Source: Flavobacterium sp. BFFFF1 | Lineage (GTDB): Bacteria > Bacteroidota > Bacteroidia > Flavobacteriales > Flavobacteriaceae | NCBI RefSeq assembly: GCF_002256285.1 | Contig: NZ_NKJE01000006.1 | Span: forward strand, 21,012-85,011 | DNA length: 64,000 nt | Reading direction: 5' to 3' | In this document: positions 16,815-26,036 of the stretch, piece after piece | How the letters are laid out: each line of letters begins with the position of its first letter | Numbering within the stretch: the stretch's first letter is position 1 | Position numbers and translations under genes: made by a program | The notes under the pieces: model-generated | Databases searched by the model: none | What the model saw: only the letters and a program-made list of their open reading frames with translations | What the model was told of the DNA's origin: nothing

Positions 16815-18527
16815 TTATGCGTTTATGGGGTCGCGTTTTTTTGTTGAAAACAACTGTATGATTATTGAAAAAAGGATTGTCAGCGCCGCTCCGATGAAAT
16901 TCAGCCACAAATATCCAAGTTTTTCTTTGCCTGGCGCATAGATGTGAATGGCTTCATAATAGATGTAAAAAACAATGCACTGGCTGATTACTGCGCTCCA
17001 GAAAATGGCAGCTGATTTTACATATTTAATGTAAAAACCAACCAGAAAAATGCCGAGAACCGTTCCATAGAATACTGATCCCACAATATTTACCAATTGA
17101 ATCAGGTTGGTAAAAAGGCTTCCAAGGCAGGCAAATGCGATCGCGACAACGCCCCATAGGATAGTAAAAAGTTTACCGGCATTGACAAAATGTATTTCCG
17201 GTTTTTCTGTTTTTAGGTTTCGTCGGTAAATATCCATCACTGTGGTCGATGCCAATGCGTTTAGCCCCGAAGCGGTTGAGGACATGGCGGCACATAGGAT
17301 CACCGCCAGCAGCAGCCCAATAAAGCCCCTGGGCAGGTAATGGACGATGAAGTGTATGAACACATAATCAGCGTCACTTGTCTTATCTTTTTGGGAAGCT
17401 TTGCTGATTAATTCTTTTCCTTTCTCGCGGACTTCCTTTTCCTGTAAGGTTAAGGTTTTGACCGTTTCAGCCAACGACTTATTGTCGCTATCAGTTGCCA
17501 GGCGTAGTGCAGCCGTTCGCTTTTCGTTGTCAATCGCAGCGAGTTGTTTTTCAAGTATTTTGTAATCGTTGGCGTAGCTTGAATGCGCAATAATATTTTT
17601 ACTATTGGGGTTAAAATTTAGTGGAATGGGCTCAAACTGGAAAAATACAAACACCATGACGCCGGTAAGCAGGATAAAAAATTGCATGGGCACCTTTAAA
17701 ATCCCGTTCATGATTAACCCCAACTGGCTTTCACGGATGGATTTTCCGGACAGATAGCGCTGCACCTGTGACTGATCAGTCCCGAAATAAGAAAGCATCA
17801 GGAAAAGTCCGCCCGTAATACCACTCCAAAAAGTATAACGGCTTTTGGTGTCCAGTGTAAAGTCAAGAATATTCATTTTTCCGCTTGCTCCGGCAATTTT
17901 CAGTGCTTTACCGAAAGTAATATCTTCCGGGAGTGAGTGTAAAATGAGATAAAAAGCCACACCCATGCCGCAAAGAATGATAAACATTTGTTGTTTGTGG
18001 GTCACGTTGACCGCTTTTGTACCACCCGAAAAGGTGTATATGATGACCAAGGCACCAATAGCGATGATCATTTTATTTAAATCCCATCCAAGGATCGTCG
18101 AAAGGATGATTGCGGGTGCATATATCGTAATCCCTGTTCCGAGTCCTCTTTGCACCAAAAACAGAATCGCAGCGAGCGAACGGGTTTTCTGATCAAATCT
18201 TTTCTCCAGGAATTCGTAAGCGGTATATACTTTTAACTTGTGGTAAATGGGGATGAAAGTATAGCAGATAATGACCATGGCCAGCGGTAAACCGAAATAA
18301 AACTGGACAAATCCCATGCCGTCCTCATAGGCCTGGCCCGGAGTAGATAAAAAGGTAATGGCGCTCGCCTGCGTTGCCATGACGGAAATCCCGACCGTAT
18401 ACCAGGGTGTTTCATGATTGCCGAGGATATATTCTTCTACGTTCTTACTGCCCGTCGTTTTCCAGACACCGTAGAAAACGATAAAGCAAATCGTGGCTAC
18501 CAATACAATCCAATCAATCGGCTGCAT
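16815..18527 (-). CDS. Sodium:solute symporter (SSS family)
   Basis: 570 residues with about 13 membrane segments. The SSS core is clear: the conserved third-segment region (FYFGLPLAMVIICYTFIPIYHKLKVYTAYEFLEKRF) and the GGTKAVNVTHKQQM loop. An unusual hydrophilic insertion of about 80 residues (about 305-390, rich in Lys/Glu/Ala and coiled-coil-like: EKQLAAIDNEKRTAALRLAT) interrupts the membrane part. It is co-transcribed after the PIG-L deacetylase gene and a 34-residue membrane protein whose stop codon abuts this ATG. The substrate is probably a sugar or sialic-acid-like compound given the sugar-deacetylase neighbour, but this is inference. Confidence 0.9.
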   Translation of the reverse strand: MQPIDWIVLVATICFIVFYGVWKTTGSKNVEEYILGNHETPWYTVGISVMATQASAITFLSTPGQAYEDGMGFVQFYFGLPLAMVIICYTFIPIYHKLKVYTAYEFLEKRFDQKTRSLAAILFLVQRGLGTGITIYAPAIILSTILGWDLNKMIIAIGALVIIYTFSGGTKAVNVTHKQQMFIILCGMGVAFYLILHSLPEDITFGKALKIAGASGKMNILDFTLDTKSRYTFWSGITGGLFLMLSYFGTDQSQVQRYLSGKSIRESQLGLIMNGILKVPMQFFILLTGVMVFVFFQFEPIPLNFNPNSKNIIAHSSYANDYKILEKQLAAIDNEKRTAALRLATDSDNKSLAETVKTLTLQEKEVREKGKELISKASQKDKTSDADYVFIHFIVHYLPRGFIGLLLAVILCAAMSSTASGLNALASTTVMDIYRRNLKTEKPEIHFVNAGKLFTILWGVVAIAFACLGSLFTNLIQLVNIVGSVFYGTVLGIFLVGFYIKYVKSAAIFWSAVISQCIVFYIYYEAIHIYAPGKEKLGYLWLNFIGAALTILFSIIIQLFSTKKRDPINA

Positions 18528-18632
18528 TTAAGAAGAATAACGCATTAGTAAATAAAAAACCACGACATAGACTGAATTTAAAACCAGCACTGCCGTATAA
18601 TTTTTCTTCCAGCCCTTTTTGTTTTCCTCCAT
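18528..18632 (-). CDS. 34-residue single-pass membrane protein in the PIG-L/SSS operon (short ORF found by eye)
   Basis: Starts MEENKKGWKKNYTAV, continues into a hydrophobic helix at about residues 13-30 (AVLVLNSVYVVVFYLLM), and ends RYSS. The N-terminus is basic, so it should insert with its N-terminus inside. The start lies three bases after the PIG-L stop codon and its TAA is followed directly by the ATG of the symporter, so all three genes are tightly packed in one operon and probably translationally coupled. This packing and the clean topology argue that it is real. It may be a small accessory subunit of the symporter. Confidence 0.75.
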   Translation of the reverse strand: MEENKKGWKKNYTAVLVLNSVYVVVFYLLMRYSS

Positions 18633-18635
18633 GAG

Positions 18636-21128
18636 TTAATTTTTTATGGAAATGAGATTTGCCATCAGCCTGTAGGCACCAGCCACACCCTCGGGCAATT
18701 CCCTGAAGAAGCTGAGCCCGGTATAGATGTAGTGCCCTTTGCCATAATGGGCCACAAGCAGCGCCCCGTTTTTTGCCGTTTCTCCTTTATCGTTGGAAGA
18801 AATCACCGGTGTAAACGCGCTATCCCATTCATTAGGGTAATATAATCCCTGTTCCTGTTTCCAGCCTTCAAAATCGCGGGCGCTTATTTTATTTGGCCTG
18901 TTTAAAACTGACGCTTCAGGTTTCAGGAAACGCACTTCGGCATTTTCTTCAGTCACGCGGTCTCTGGAGAGTTTGATTGGGAATGGTGCGATTTTACTTG
19001 TCACTAAATCGTCGGTGGTGTTGTACTGTACGATCATTGTCTTGCCTTCTTTTACAAAATCGAACAGCACATCCTGTTTCAATGACAGTGCCTGAACCAC
19101 ATTATAAGCACGGATTCCGGTAATTACCACATCAAAACGCATTAGGTTTTCCTTGGTGATATCATCCGGTTTGATTATCGTAACAGCATATCCCATTTGG
19201 GCCAGGCTTTTTGGGATTTCGTCCCCAACGCCCATAACATAGGCAATTCGTTCGGTTCCGGTTCTAATATCGGTACGTATCAGGCGCGCCTCTGCAGGCT
19301 TTAGTACCTGCTGCCTTGGAATATGGTCATACGTAATGTTGATTTGCTCTTTGTCAAAACGCTTACCGCCTACTGTTGCGATGGCTTTTACAACAGCCTC
19401 ATTTTCGTTACCCGGGGGCGTCACCTCAAATGTGAAATTTTGTTCAGCACCTTTAAGTGCAAGCGAAAAAGACGATTTTTCAGGAACCGCTTTCCAGCCA
19501 TCGGGCAGCTCTAATTGTATTGTTCCGTTTGCGTTATCCCTTCCTGCCTTAACCCGTACTTCAACTGGTTTTGACTTTTTGGTATTAAAAATGGTTACCT
19601 TATTCAATATAGCTACCGATACTTCAGGCACTATGTCGAACGGCCTGAAAATCTCTCCTTTAACATCGTCATTGTATTTGTATACGATATTCCTTTCGAA
19701 TGGAATCGTCACGCCATTGATCACAATGTTAAACACGGCTTTCAATTCGCGGATAATATCTGGTTTACCGATGTTGCGTTGCTCATTGACGCGGTACATG
19801 CCTGTTGTTCCTTTTTCACTGAGCCAATAGGGCTGCGTGTAGGCAAGATCACCAATTTCTATTTCAGATTCCAGCGTGAACGGAATGTTGTTTTTTAGCG
19901 AATTATTTTGTTTTACCGTCAATTTATTCGTTAGAAAATCAATTGATTCCAATTGCATTTCAGTATTGCTGCGATTGGTAGCCTCTATTTTGACTTTGAT
20001 CTTACTACCAGCGGTCGCTTCCTGGACGGCAGTAACCGACTCAAGGTACAGGCCCGCGCAGGCCGCAATGATCTTTTTAATTTCCTCTGATTTTATAGGC
20101 TTCCAATGGTTCTCATTTAATGCTTGTATCATTTGATAGGCCTTGATGAGATTCGGGATGCTCGCAGACGGATTTTTAAAGTCAAAGTCTTTCTGAACCT
20201 CTCCCAGTAACACGCCAATCGCTGCGCCGCCCGCAACGCGGTTCCAGGAAGTGTCGATCCCTTTGAAAATATCCGCTTTGTCGTCCGTTTTTTCCCCTTT
20301 GATAAACTCAAGGTATTCCGTTTCCTCACCGCGTGCGCCCGTGCTGCCAAAACCCTGAGATTGGTGCCTGCTTCGGCTCAGCGCCGCAATTTCCTGATTT
20401 GATTTTCCAAGAAGCGGGAAATAAGTACCATTCTGGATGCTGAACATGTTCGTTTTATCGGCGGCATCGAACTTTTCTTTGCTTCCATAAAACCACCACG
20501 ATGTGTTAAAGAACAAACGCTTTGGCTGCCATGTCCCGACAAACTTAAGCTGGTCTGGGAATATTTCGGGATTTCCAGCTTTTTCAAAACTTTCAAAGCT
20601 TAACATGGCTGAAGCAGTATGGTGTCCGTGCGTGGTTCCCGGCGTTCTGTGGTCAAAACGGTTTATAATTACGTCAGGTTGGAATTCACGGATCTGCCAG
20701 ATAATATCGCTCAACACTTGTTCCTTATCCCAGATGATCAGTGTTTCATCCGGATTTTTTGAATAACCAAAATCATTCGCCCGGGAAAAAAACTGTTCAC
20801 CACCATCGATTTTTCTTGCTTCAAGCAATTCCTGTGTCCTGATGGTACCCAACAATTCCCGCAATTCCGGCCCGATAAGGTTTTGACCGCCATCGCCGCG
20901 CGTCAATGATAAATAGCCCGTATGGTACTTTTTTTCATTGGCGAAATACGAAATAAGTCGGGTGTTTTCATCATCGGGGTGTGCCGCGATGTATAGGACC
21001 GTGCCCAGAACATTCAGCTTTTGGATTTGGCTGTATATTTCGGCAACATTTGGTTTTGTAGGTTGCTGGCAATAAAACGTAAGGGGAGACAAAACGATAA
21101 GCAGCAGGAATAAACTGATTTTTTGCAT
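18636..21128 (-). CDS. Periplasmic PIG-L (LmbE-like) deacetylase, long form
   Basis: 830 residues with a signal peptide (about 1-20). The N-terminal 260 residues are a PIG-L/LmbE zinc deacetylase: HPDDENTRLI supplies the first zinc ligands and Asp, and GTTHGHHTAS the later His. The rest is beta-rich, with NPCBM/NEW2-like or Ig-like stretches, and ends in a Rossmann-like segment (VMGVGDEIPKSLAQMGYAVTII). PIG-L enzymes remove N-acetyl groups from sugar substrates. The secreted long form beside an SSS transporter fits a periplasmic glycan-scavenging step, though the substrate is unknown. Confidence 0.9.
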   Translation of the reverse strand: MQKISLFLLLIVLSPLTFYCQQPTKPNVAEIYSQIQKLNVLGTVLYIAAHPDDENTRLISYFANEKKYHTGYLSLTRGDGGQNLIGPELRELLGTIRTQELLEARKIDGGEQFFSRANDFGYSKNPDETLIIWDKEQVLSDIIWQIREFQPDVIINRFDHRTPGTTHGHHTASAMLSFESFEKAGNPEIFPDQLKFVGTWQPKRLFFNTSWWFYGSKEKFDAADKTNMFSIQNGTYFPLLGKSNQEIAALSRSRHQSQGFGSTGARGEETEYLEFIKGEKTDDKADIFKGIDTSWNRVAGGAAIGVLLGEVQKDFDFKNPSASIPNLIKAYQMIQALNENHWKPIKSEEIKKIIAACAGLYLESVTAVQEATAGSKIKVKIEATNRSNTEMQLESIDFLTNKLTVKQNNSLKNNIPFTLESEIEIGDLAYTQPYWLSEKGTTGMYRVNEQRNIGKPDIIRELKAVFNIVINGVTIPFERNIVYKYNDDVKGEIFRPFDIVPEVSVAILNKVTIFNTKKSKPVEVRVKAGRDNANGTIQLELPDGWKAVPEKSSFSLALKGAEQNFTFEVTPPGNENEAVVKAIATVGGKRFDKEQINITYDHIPRQQVLKPAEARLIRTDIRTGTERIAYVMGVGDEIPKSLAQMGYAVTIIKPDDITKENLMRFDVVITGIRAYNVVQALSLKQDVLFDFVKEGKTMIVQYNTTDDLVTSKIAPFPIKLSRDRVTEENAEVRFLKPEASVLNRPNKISARDFEGWKQEQGLYYPNEWDSAFTPVISSNDKGETAKNGALLVAHYGKGHYIYTGLSFFRELPEGVAGAYRLMANLISIKN

Positions 21129-21205
21129 TTTCGGGGTTTGATTGTGACGGTTTCAAATATACCGAATATTCTTAAACCCTTCGCTTCGGAATTTTGTTTA
21201 ACACA

Positions 21206-21229
21206 AAAAGCCCGTTTAACAGGGCTTTT
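21206..21229 (-). terminator. Rho-independent terminator
   Basis: Arms AAAAGCCC / GGGCTTTT with an eight-base loop. On the minus strand it is followed by TTGTGTT, so it ends the His-rich protein transcript before the PIG-L gene. Confidence 0.8.
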
Positions 21230-21245
21230 CGTCATAAAGTATTTT

Positions 21246-21677
21246 CTAATGCCTGTGATGGTCTTTTGCATGTCCCTTACCGCGTCCATGATGTCCTGTT
21301 GTATGAAATTTGGCAGGACGTCCTGCATGTACGGGCTTACCGGGACGATACAATGCGGCATGTTTGGTGTAATAGACATATGGCGTGGACCCACGGTAAT
21401 TTTTGATTTTTACTTTGCGGCATTTGTCAAAAGAGTAATTTTTATAACGTGCCGGCATTTTCTTCGCATAGATCCAATTACCGTTACTGCTATAAATATA
21501 ATTCCTCGTAGTGACATCATAATACGATGCATAATCGGGTAAATAGTAATACCTGACCACTGTTGGTTTTGCAGCAGGAACCGGTGCAACTTCGGTTTTA
21601 TTGATGTTTACAGTGATCTGTGCATTTGCAGCAATACCCAGCATCAAAAATGCTAATATTAATTGTACGGGTTTCAT
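21246..21677 (-). CDS. Secreted protein with a His-rich basic tail, unknown function
   Basis: 143 residues with a signal peptide (about 1-19, MLGIAANAQ). The middle is Tyr-rich (VVRYYYLPDYASYYDVTTRNYIYSSNG), and the last 35 residues are rich in His, Gly, Lys and Arg (HTTGHHGRGKGHAKDHHRH). The tail could bind divalent metal or polyanions. No domain recognised. It has its own terminator. Confidence 0.75.
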   Translation of the reverse strand: MKPVQLILAFLMLGIAANAQITVNINKTEVAPVPAAKPTVVRYYYLPDYASYYDVTTRNYIYSSNGNWIYAKKMPARYKNYSFDKCRKVKIKNYRGSTPYVYYTKHAALYRPGKPVHAGRPAKFHTTGHHGRGKGHAKDHHRH

Positions 21678-21743
21678 AATGGTCTTGTTTAGGATTAAGG
21701 ATAATTTAGCATTTTAAATGTAATAGCCAGTATTTAGCAACTA

Positions 21744-22064
21744 TTACAACAGCAGGATAAGCAGCAGGATGATGATGATGATCGCCCCGACTGACAGATA
21801 AACGCCTCCGCCGGCTTTTTTAAGGTCAGCCTTGATGGTACGGACTTCTTTGCGGAGCGCCCTTTTCTCAGTACGGGATAAATCGGATTTATCCATTGCC
21901 TTTATTTCGTTCAATCGGTCAAGCATTACTTTTACTTCTGCAGGTACCTCAGCCTTGGGATCGGCAGTGATTGCGGTGGTTACAGGTTCGGCGGCAAAAG
22001 CATTTACAGGAACAAATGTGAGCAACAGCAACATTACAACAAGGCAGTACATTGATTTTTTCAT
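21744..22064 (-). CDS. Small secreted protein with a C-terminal membrane anchor, unknown function
   Basis: 106 residues from MKKSMYCLV. It has a signal peptide (about 1-25, VPVNAFAAE), a charged helical middle (VMLDRLNEIKAMDKSDLSRTEKRALRKEVRTIKADLKKA), and a very hydrophobic last 20 residues (VGAIIIIILLLILLL) that should anchor it in a membrane. This two-helix layout recurs in small Flavobacteriia proteins of unknown role; I cannot name a family. Confidence 0.75.
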   Translation of the reverse strand: MKKSMYCLVVMLLLLTFVPVNAFAAEPVTTAITADPKAEVPAEVKVMLDRLNEIKAMDKSDLSRTEKRALRKEVRTIKADLKKAGGGVYLSVGAIIIIILLLILLL

Positions 22065-22171
22065 TTTTTCTGGGTTTAGGTTCAACTAATGTTATCGGTA
22101 AATTACGAACTCTTTTAAGCGAAAATCCTTACGTAATTACTAAGAATGCTTCTATAATTCACACGCGCTTT

Positions 22172-22290
22172 TGATGGGGCTTTATCGCGATGTAGTCTGT
22201 TTCCCAATTAACAAAAAACTACGGCAAAACGCCTTGTTTTTCTAGATCGGGAGATGCTTTCGGACGTTTCGGGACCATCGGGGCTATACG
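22172..22290 (+). repeat. Intergenic structured element, copy B
   Basis: On the plus strand: GATGGGGCTTTATCGCG, then TTCCCAATTAACAAAAAACTACGGCAAAACGCCTTG in outline, then AGATCGGGAGATGC and a closing GGGACCATCGGGGCT. The middle aligns base for base over most of its length with the complement of 38455-38567, and the closing block matches 13280-13294. It lies between two minus-strand genes and is antisense to both. No ORF. Confidence 0.65.
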
Positions 22291-22328
22291 TACCGATGAA
22301 TTAGGCCGCATAAATTGATTAAATGCAG

Positions 22329-24209
22329 CTACTTGTAGATGATTGTTCTAGGTTTTCCCAACTCGAAATCCTGTAGTCCGAAATCAGTTGTTTCAAATGT
22401 GTTCGTTTTAGTCAGGTTCGATCCTTCGCCCGGAATGGTAGGGTAGTAGGCGAGGGACAGCTGAAAAGAGCTGAAGACCAAATAATCATTATTGATAATC
22501 AATCCGATGCCGATGCTGGAATATACTTTACTTTTTGTTATTCCGGCACGGTCATTACCAATAACTGCTGCGGTATAATTTAAATATGGATTGAGTCGGA
22601 AACCCCAAAGATTCCACGGAGAATAAGCCTGCGTTTGCAGCGCCAAAACCAATTTTTTAGTGCCGTATATTGCACTGTTGAACCCGCGAATCCCGGCGCT
22701 GTTATTTCCTTGGAAACCCGCTCCGTAATTTCCCTGGAAGCCGCTACTTTCATTAATCGTAAGCCTGTCGCCAATAGAATTCAGTCTGTTGGTTCCCAAT
22801 ATCAGTTGCGGCTTAATAAATTGCCTGAATTTCCACTTTCCGCTCTCCAGAAGATTGGTAAAATAAGTTGCCTGGAAAGAAAATGCAGTTTGTTCCGGCG
22901 CCCCATCCCTGAAAAACGTGCCATATTCAAAATTTGTGGCAAGATATCCCCATATGAAATAGTTTCCGAACGAAGCCCGACCACCGACATAAAATCGCTC
23001 CTGCTCATTTTTATATTGGTATCCCGCGGTGATGCTATAGATTTTTCCAACTGGAACATCTTCCACGATGCCGTAATTGAATATATATCTATCTTCGACG
23101 AACTGTCGGGACGAAATACCAATTCCAGCCATATAGAACTTTTCACCGGTAAAAAAATTAATCGAATCATATGCTACATCGGGGCTTTCCGAGTACTGAA
23201 TCCTTAAGGCCCGACCTGATAATATGAGGTTTGTAGTCCGCTCATCCTCAGTATTCCCGTTAAAAATTCGTACCGCGTGTGCCCCCCAGGCATCCTGTGA
23301 GAAATATTTAAGATTTTGTTTCGAATAGTTCATGTCTTTGTCCTGCAGGGAGTCCTGCCGGAACTGCTCATCGAGGTAAATTCCCCCTGCCCATTTTGCA
23401 TAGGGAGAATAGAACGGCCTTTCAATATTTACGCTTTTACTGTAGAAATCATCAAGGTCAATTTGGTAAATAACGGTCGTTTTTACAAAGGAGTTCAAAA
23501 TGTTCGGAATTGTATATTTCATCCGGTAGGCATTTTTTCCATCTTCGATACGATTCGTAAACTTGTTCTCAAATTGGTGTCCTGATCCGAGGAAATTGCG
23601 TTCCTCTAGTTCAATCGAGGTACGGCTGCTGGAAATTGATCCGCGCGGGATTAGACTCCATGAATCCAGCACACGTACATAGACATCGACAGAGTCTGGG
23701 CTATTCGTAGGTTCTGCGTCAATAATCACACTGTTGACGTAGCGCTGGGAGCGCACCAAACGTTCCGATTCCCGCACAAGAAGTGTGTCCAGGGGCCGGT
23801 TTTTCTTTATTAAGAGCAAATTCCGGATGGCCAGCTGGCTGGATTTGATATGGATGCGGTTTCCGGTTCTTTCTGCCCAGTTTTTTGGTTTTCTGTTGAC
23901 GTCGTTAATTGAGTATCCGAAGGGATCCAATGTCTGCACTTCGATCTTTCGTACGATCTTTCCTTCAAAGCTCTTATACTTCAGTTTTTTTGGTTTTCGT
24001 ATCGGATTGGATTTTTTCTTTTCTATGGGTTCAAATACGAACTTGTGCATGGTTTTCATGAACTTACTTCGCTTCGAGTACTTTTCAATTTTGCGGTACA
24101 TCGCTGCCGAATCTTTTTTTACAGGTTTAGGATTCACCTGGGAAAATCCACTGAAGCAAAAAAACAGCACGAAAAATAGGGAAGTTATGGATTTTTGAAG
24201 CATCGGCAT
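22329..24209 (-). CDS. Outer-membrane beta-barrel protein with POTRA-like domain
   Basis: 626 residues from ATG 24209 (MPMLQKSITS); an ATG six bases later is also possible. Signal peptide at about 1-25 (FFCFSGFSQ), then a basic linker, then a POTRA-like region (VRKIEVQTLDPFGYSI, VRESERLVRSQRYVNSVII), then a barrel from about 190 to the end with alternating strands and aromatic turns. It is related in layout to BamA/TamA/D15 proteins but is a Bacteroidota-specific lineage. It may insert or export envelope proteins, or be a passive barrel; function is inferred from architecture. Confidence 0.8.
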   Translation of the reverse strand: MPMLQKSITSLFFVLFFCFSGFSQVNPKPVKKDSAAMYRKIEKYSKRSKFMKTMHKFVFEPIEKKKSNPIRKPKKLKYKSFEGKIVRKIEVQTLDPFGYSINDVNRKPKNWAERTGNRIHIKSSQLAIRNLLLIKKNRPLDTLLVRESERLVRSQRYVNSVIIDAEPTNSPDSVDVYVRVLDSWSLIPRGSISSSRTSIELEERNFLGSGHQFENKFTNRIEDGKNAYRMKYTIPNILNSFVKTTVIYQIDLDDFYSKSVNIERPFYSPYAKWAGGIYLDEQFRQDSLQDKDMNYSKQNLKYFSQDAWGAHAVRIFNGNTEDERTTNLILSGRALRIQYSESPDVAYDSINFFTGEKFYMAGIGISSRQFVEDRYIFNYGIVEDVPVGKIYSITAGYQYKNEQERFYVGGRASFGNYFIWGYLATNFEYGTFFRDGAPEQTAFSFQATYFTNLLESGKWKFRQFIKPQLILGTNRLNSIGDRLTINESSGFQGNYGAGFQGNNSAGIRGFNSAIYGTKKLVLALQTQAYSPWNLWGFRLNPYLNYTAAVIGNDRAGITKSKVYSSIGIGLIINNDYLVFSSFQLSLAYYPTIPGEGSNLTKTNTFETTDFGLQDFELGKPRTIIYK

Positions 24210-24284
24210 GAATTGGAAGAACAATGTAAGAAAACTTTGCTGATTTAGAGACAGCATGTTTAACAGGTGTATTGAATGTTTCCG

Positions 24285-24635
24285 TTACTTCAGTAAGTTG
24301 CGCTTTTCAGAAAGTGGTGCTTTCAGGATCAGTCCAGAAAAAGCGGCCTGTGCTGCTGTTCCAAGCATTTTTTTGAAGAAATTATGCGATCCGCCGACTA
24401 CAGCTTTTTTAACCACGAAACCGCCGAGAATCCCAATACCATATTTTATCAGGTTGCTTTTCAATGTAGAACCGCCGGCAATGTCCTGAATTTTTTCCCG
24501 GATAATGTTTTTCGGATTGAGGCTGTCTAATGTATAGTCAAAATGCTGTTTGAGCGCAGTGAGTTCCGTTTGCCTTTGGAATTCCAATGCTTGTATTGCC
24601 AATCCCAGCGAGTGATCATCTTTAATTGGTTGCAT
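24285..24635 (-). CDS. Conserved small protein with a hydrophobic stretch, holin-operon partner
   Basis: 116 residues with no signal peptide. The first 60 are helical and charged (LAIQALEFQRQTELTALKQHFDYTLDSLNP). A weakly hydrophobic Gly-rich segment follows (IKYGIGILGGFVVKKAVV) that may lie on the membrane. It overlaps the holin-like gene by 14 bases, so the two are co-translated. Unknown family; by context it may belong to an envelope-stress group with the holin-like and YtxH proteins. Confidence 0.7.
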   Translation of the reverse strand: MQPIKDDHSLGLAIQALEFQRQTELTALKQHFDYTLDSLNPKNIIREKIQDIAGGSTLKSNLIKYGIGILGGFVVKKAVVGGSHNFFKKMLGTAAQAAFSGLILKAPLSEKRNLLK

Positions 24636-24987
24636 CGCGTTTTTTTTCTTTAAAGATTTGGTTGATGATGTAATTATTTAAACGAAGCTCAATGTGTTTT
24701 CTTCTGACAAAAACCAAAATTAGTGTGACCACAATATAAAATGCAGCCATCACAAAAAAGCCGTAATAGGATTTCCCCAACAGATCACCGATGTAAAGCG
24801 ACAGGCCAATCGTCAGTAGAAAGAAAAATAAAGCAATACTGGCTGCGATAATGATTCTTGAGGTGACGGATGCAAAAACATCAGTCACTTTATCTATTGC
24901 TTTCAATTTGTAGAGTTCGATATTGGTTTTACCCAATTGCTCTATCTTATCGAAAAGTACCTCAATCAGTATTACTTTATCTTTCAT
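24622..24987 (-). CDS. Phage-holin-superfamily (DUF1469-like) membrane protein
   Basis: 121 residues: an amphipathic N-terminus (VLFDKIEQLGKTNIELYKLKAIDKV), two membrane helices (about 45-70, IIIAASIALFFFLLTIGLSLYIG, and about 75-98, FFVMAAFYIVVTLILVFV), and a basic tail. This matches the chromosomal holin-superfamily III / YqjE-like proteins, which are not phage lysis genes. They usually sit with YtxH and other membrane-stress proteins, as here. Confidence 0.82.
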   Translation of the reverse strand: MKDKVILIEVLFDKIEQLGKTNIELYKLKAIDKVTDVFASVTSRIIIAASIALFFFLLTIGLSLYIGDLLGKSYYGFFVMAAFYIVVTLILVFVRRKHIELRLNNYIINQIFKEKKRDATN

Positions 24988-25006
24988 AATTACCTATTTT
25001 GAATAG

Positions 25007-25294
25007 TTATTTTACAGCACTGGCTGCATCTGAAGCAGTTCTTTTAGCTTCTGCGGCAAGGTCTTTTCCGTCATCGTAAAAATCGGATGCTTTTTCCTTT
25101 ACCGACTCAAATCTTGATGAAATCTGATCGATAGCATCCTGATATTTCTGTTTCAGCCCGTCAATAGAATCTTTTCCTTTGTTGGCTATTTTTTTACGTG
25201 TGTCTGAACCTTTATCCGGTGCGAATAAGATTCCCAAAACTGCTCCGGCAGCTAATCCTGCCAGCGCGCCTAAAACTACTTTACCTGTACTCAT
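25007..25294 (-). CDS. YtxH-domain protein
   Basis: 95 residues. A Gly/Ala-rich N-terminal helix (VLGALAGLAAGAVLGILFAP) is followed by the YtxH signature DKGSDTRKKI and an amphipathic apolipoprotein-like repeat region ending in Ala/Ser-rich helix. Related proteins are membrane-associated general-stress proteins. It lies 19 bases upstream of the holin-like gene on the same strand, forming a short operon. Confidence 0.9.
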   Translation of the reverse strand: MSTGKVVLGALAGLAAGAVLGILFAPDKGSDTRKKIANKGKDSIDGLKQKYQDAIDQISSRFESVKEKASDFYDDGKDLAAEAKRTASDAASAVK

Positions 25295-25350
25295 CTTAGT
25301 TGTTATTAAATTAATGTATCGATTATTTTTTCTTTAGCAATATTTCCCAT

Positions 25351-26007
25351 CTAGAATACGTATCCGACGGTCAGCTGTAAATTCTGGTTCTTATAATTCA
25401 CATCTGAAGAGTTGCCTTCCGTATCTGTTTTACTGATGTCCCAGCCTGCACGGCCTGAAATCACCAGACTGGAAAAGTTCAAATCAGCGCCCACTACAAA
25501 TCCGAATATATTTTTCTTGTAATTTTCCCCGTTGATATCTTGTTCCTGCTCATTTGTGAAATCTCCATTGTTGAAGTTATTCTTCGTCTGGATAAGATAA
25601 GAAAACTGAGGTCCAGCCAAAATCGTGAACACAGGGCTAGCTTTAATCTGCAACTGTAATGGAATATCAATATAGGTGTTGGTCCTTTTGTACTCATAGT
25701 CATTTCCGAGAATGGATCCGCTTACTTTAAAACCTTTCTCTGAATACATCACTTCCGGCTGAAATCCAAGTAGTTTTCCGAATGGAATTGCAACAAAGGC
25801 TCCGGCAGCGAATCCGACTTTATTATCGGCTACATAATCATTGTTTTCTTCGTTATAAACATTGGACAGGTTGATACCTGCTTTCACCCCAAAGCGAAGC
25901 GTTTCACGGTTGTCATCAATTACAGTTGTTGTGGCGTCCTGCGCTGACATCCCTGTAATCATTGCAAAATTGGTAAGGGCGAATAAAATAAATGCGTTCT
26001 TTTTCAT
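25351..26007 (-). CDS. PorT-family outer-membrane beta-barrel protein
   Basis: 218 residues with a signal peptide (about 1-22, TGMSAQ). The rest is an eight-strand-type barrel: LRFGVKAGINLSNVY opens it, FAAGAFVAIPFGKLLGFQPEVMYSEKGF follows, and LQLTVGYVF with a terminal Phe closes it. This pattern is the OMP_b-brl_2/PorT-like family. Such small barrels are common in Bacteroidota and mostly uncharacterised. Confidence 0.88.
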   Translation of the reverse strand: MKKNAFILFALTNFAMITGMSAQDATTTVIDDNRETLRFGVKAGINLSNVYNEENNDYVADNKVGFAAGAFVAIPFGKLLGFQPEVMYSEKGFKVSGSILGNDYEYKRTNTYIDIPLQLQIKASPVFTILAGPQFSYLIQTKNNFNNGDFTNEQEQDINGENYKKNIFGFVVGADLNFSSLVISGRAGWDISKTDTEGNSSDVNYKNQNLQLTVGYVF

Positions 26008-26036
26008 GGTTACTTTTTTTATGGTTTATTATGGAT

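Noticed and set aside
24622..24987. Prophage lysis module
   Set aside because: The holin-like protein is the chromosomal DUF1469 type beside YtxH; no endolysin, structural or integrase gene is nearby.
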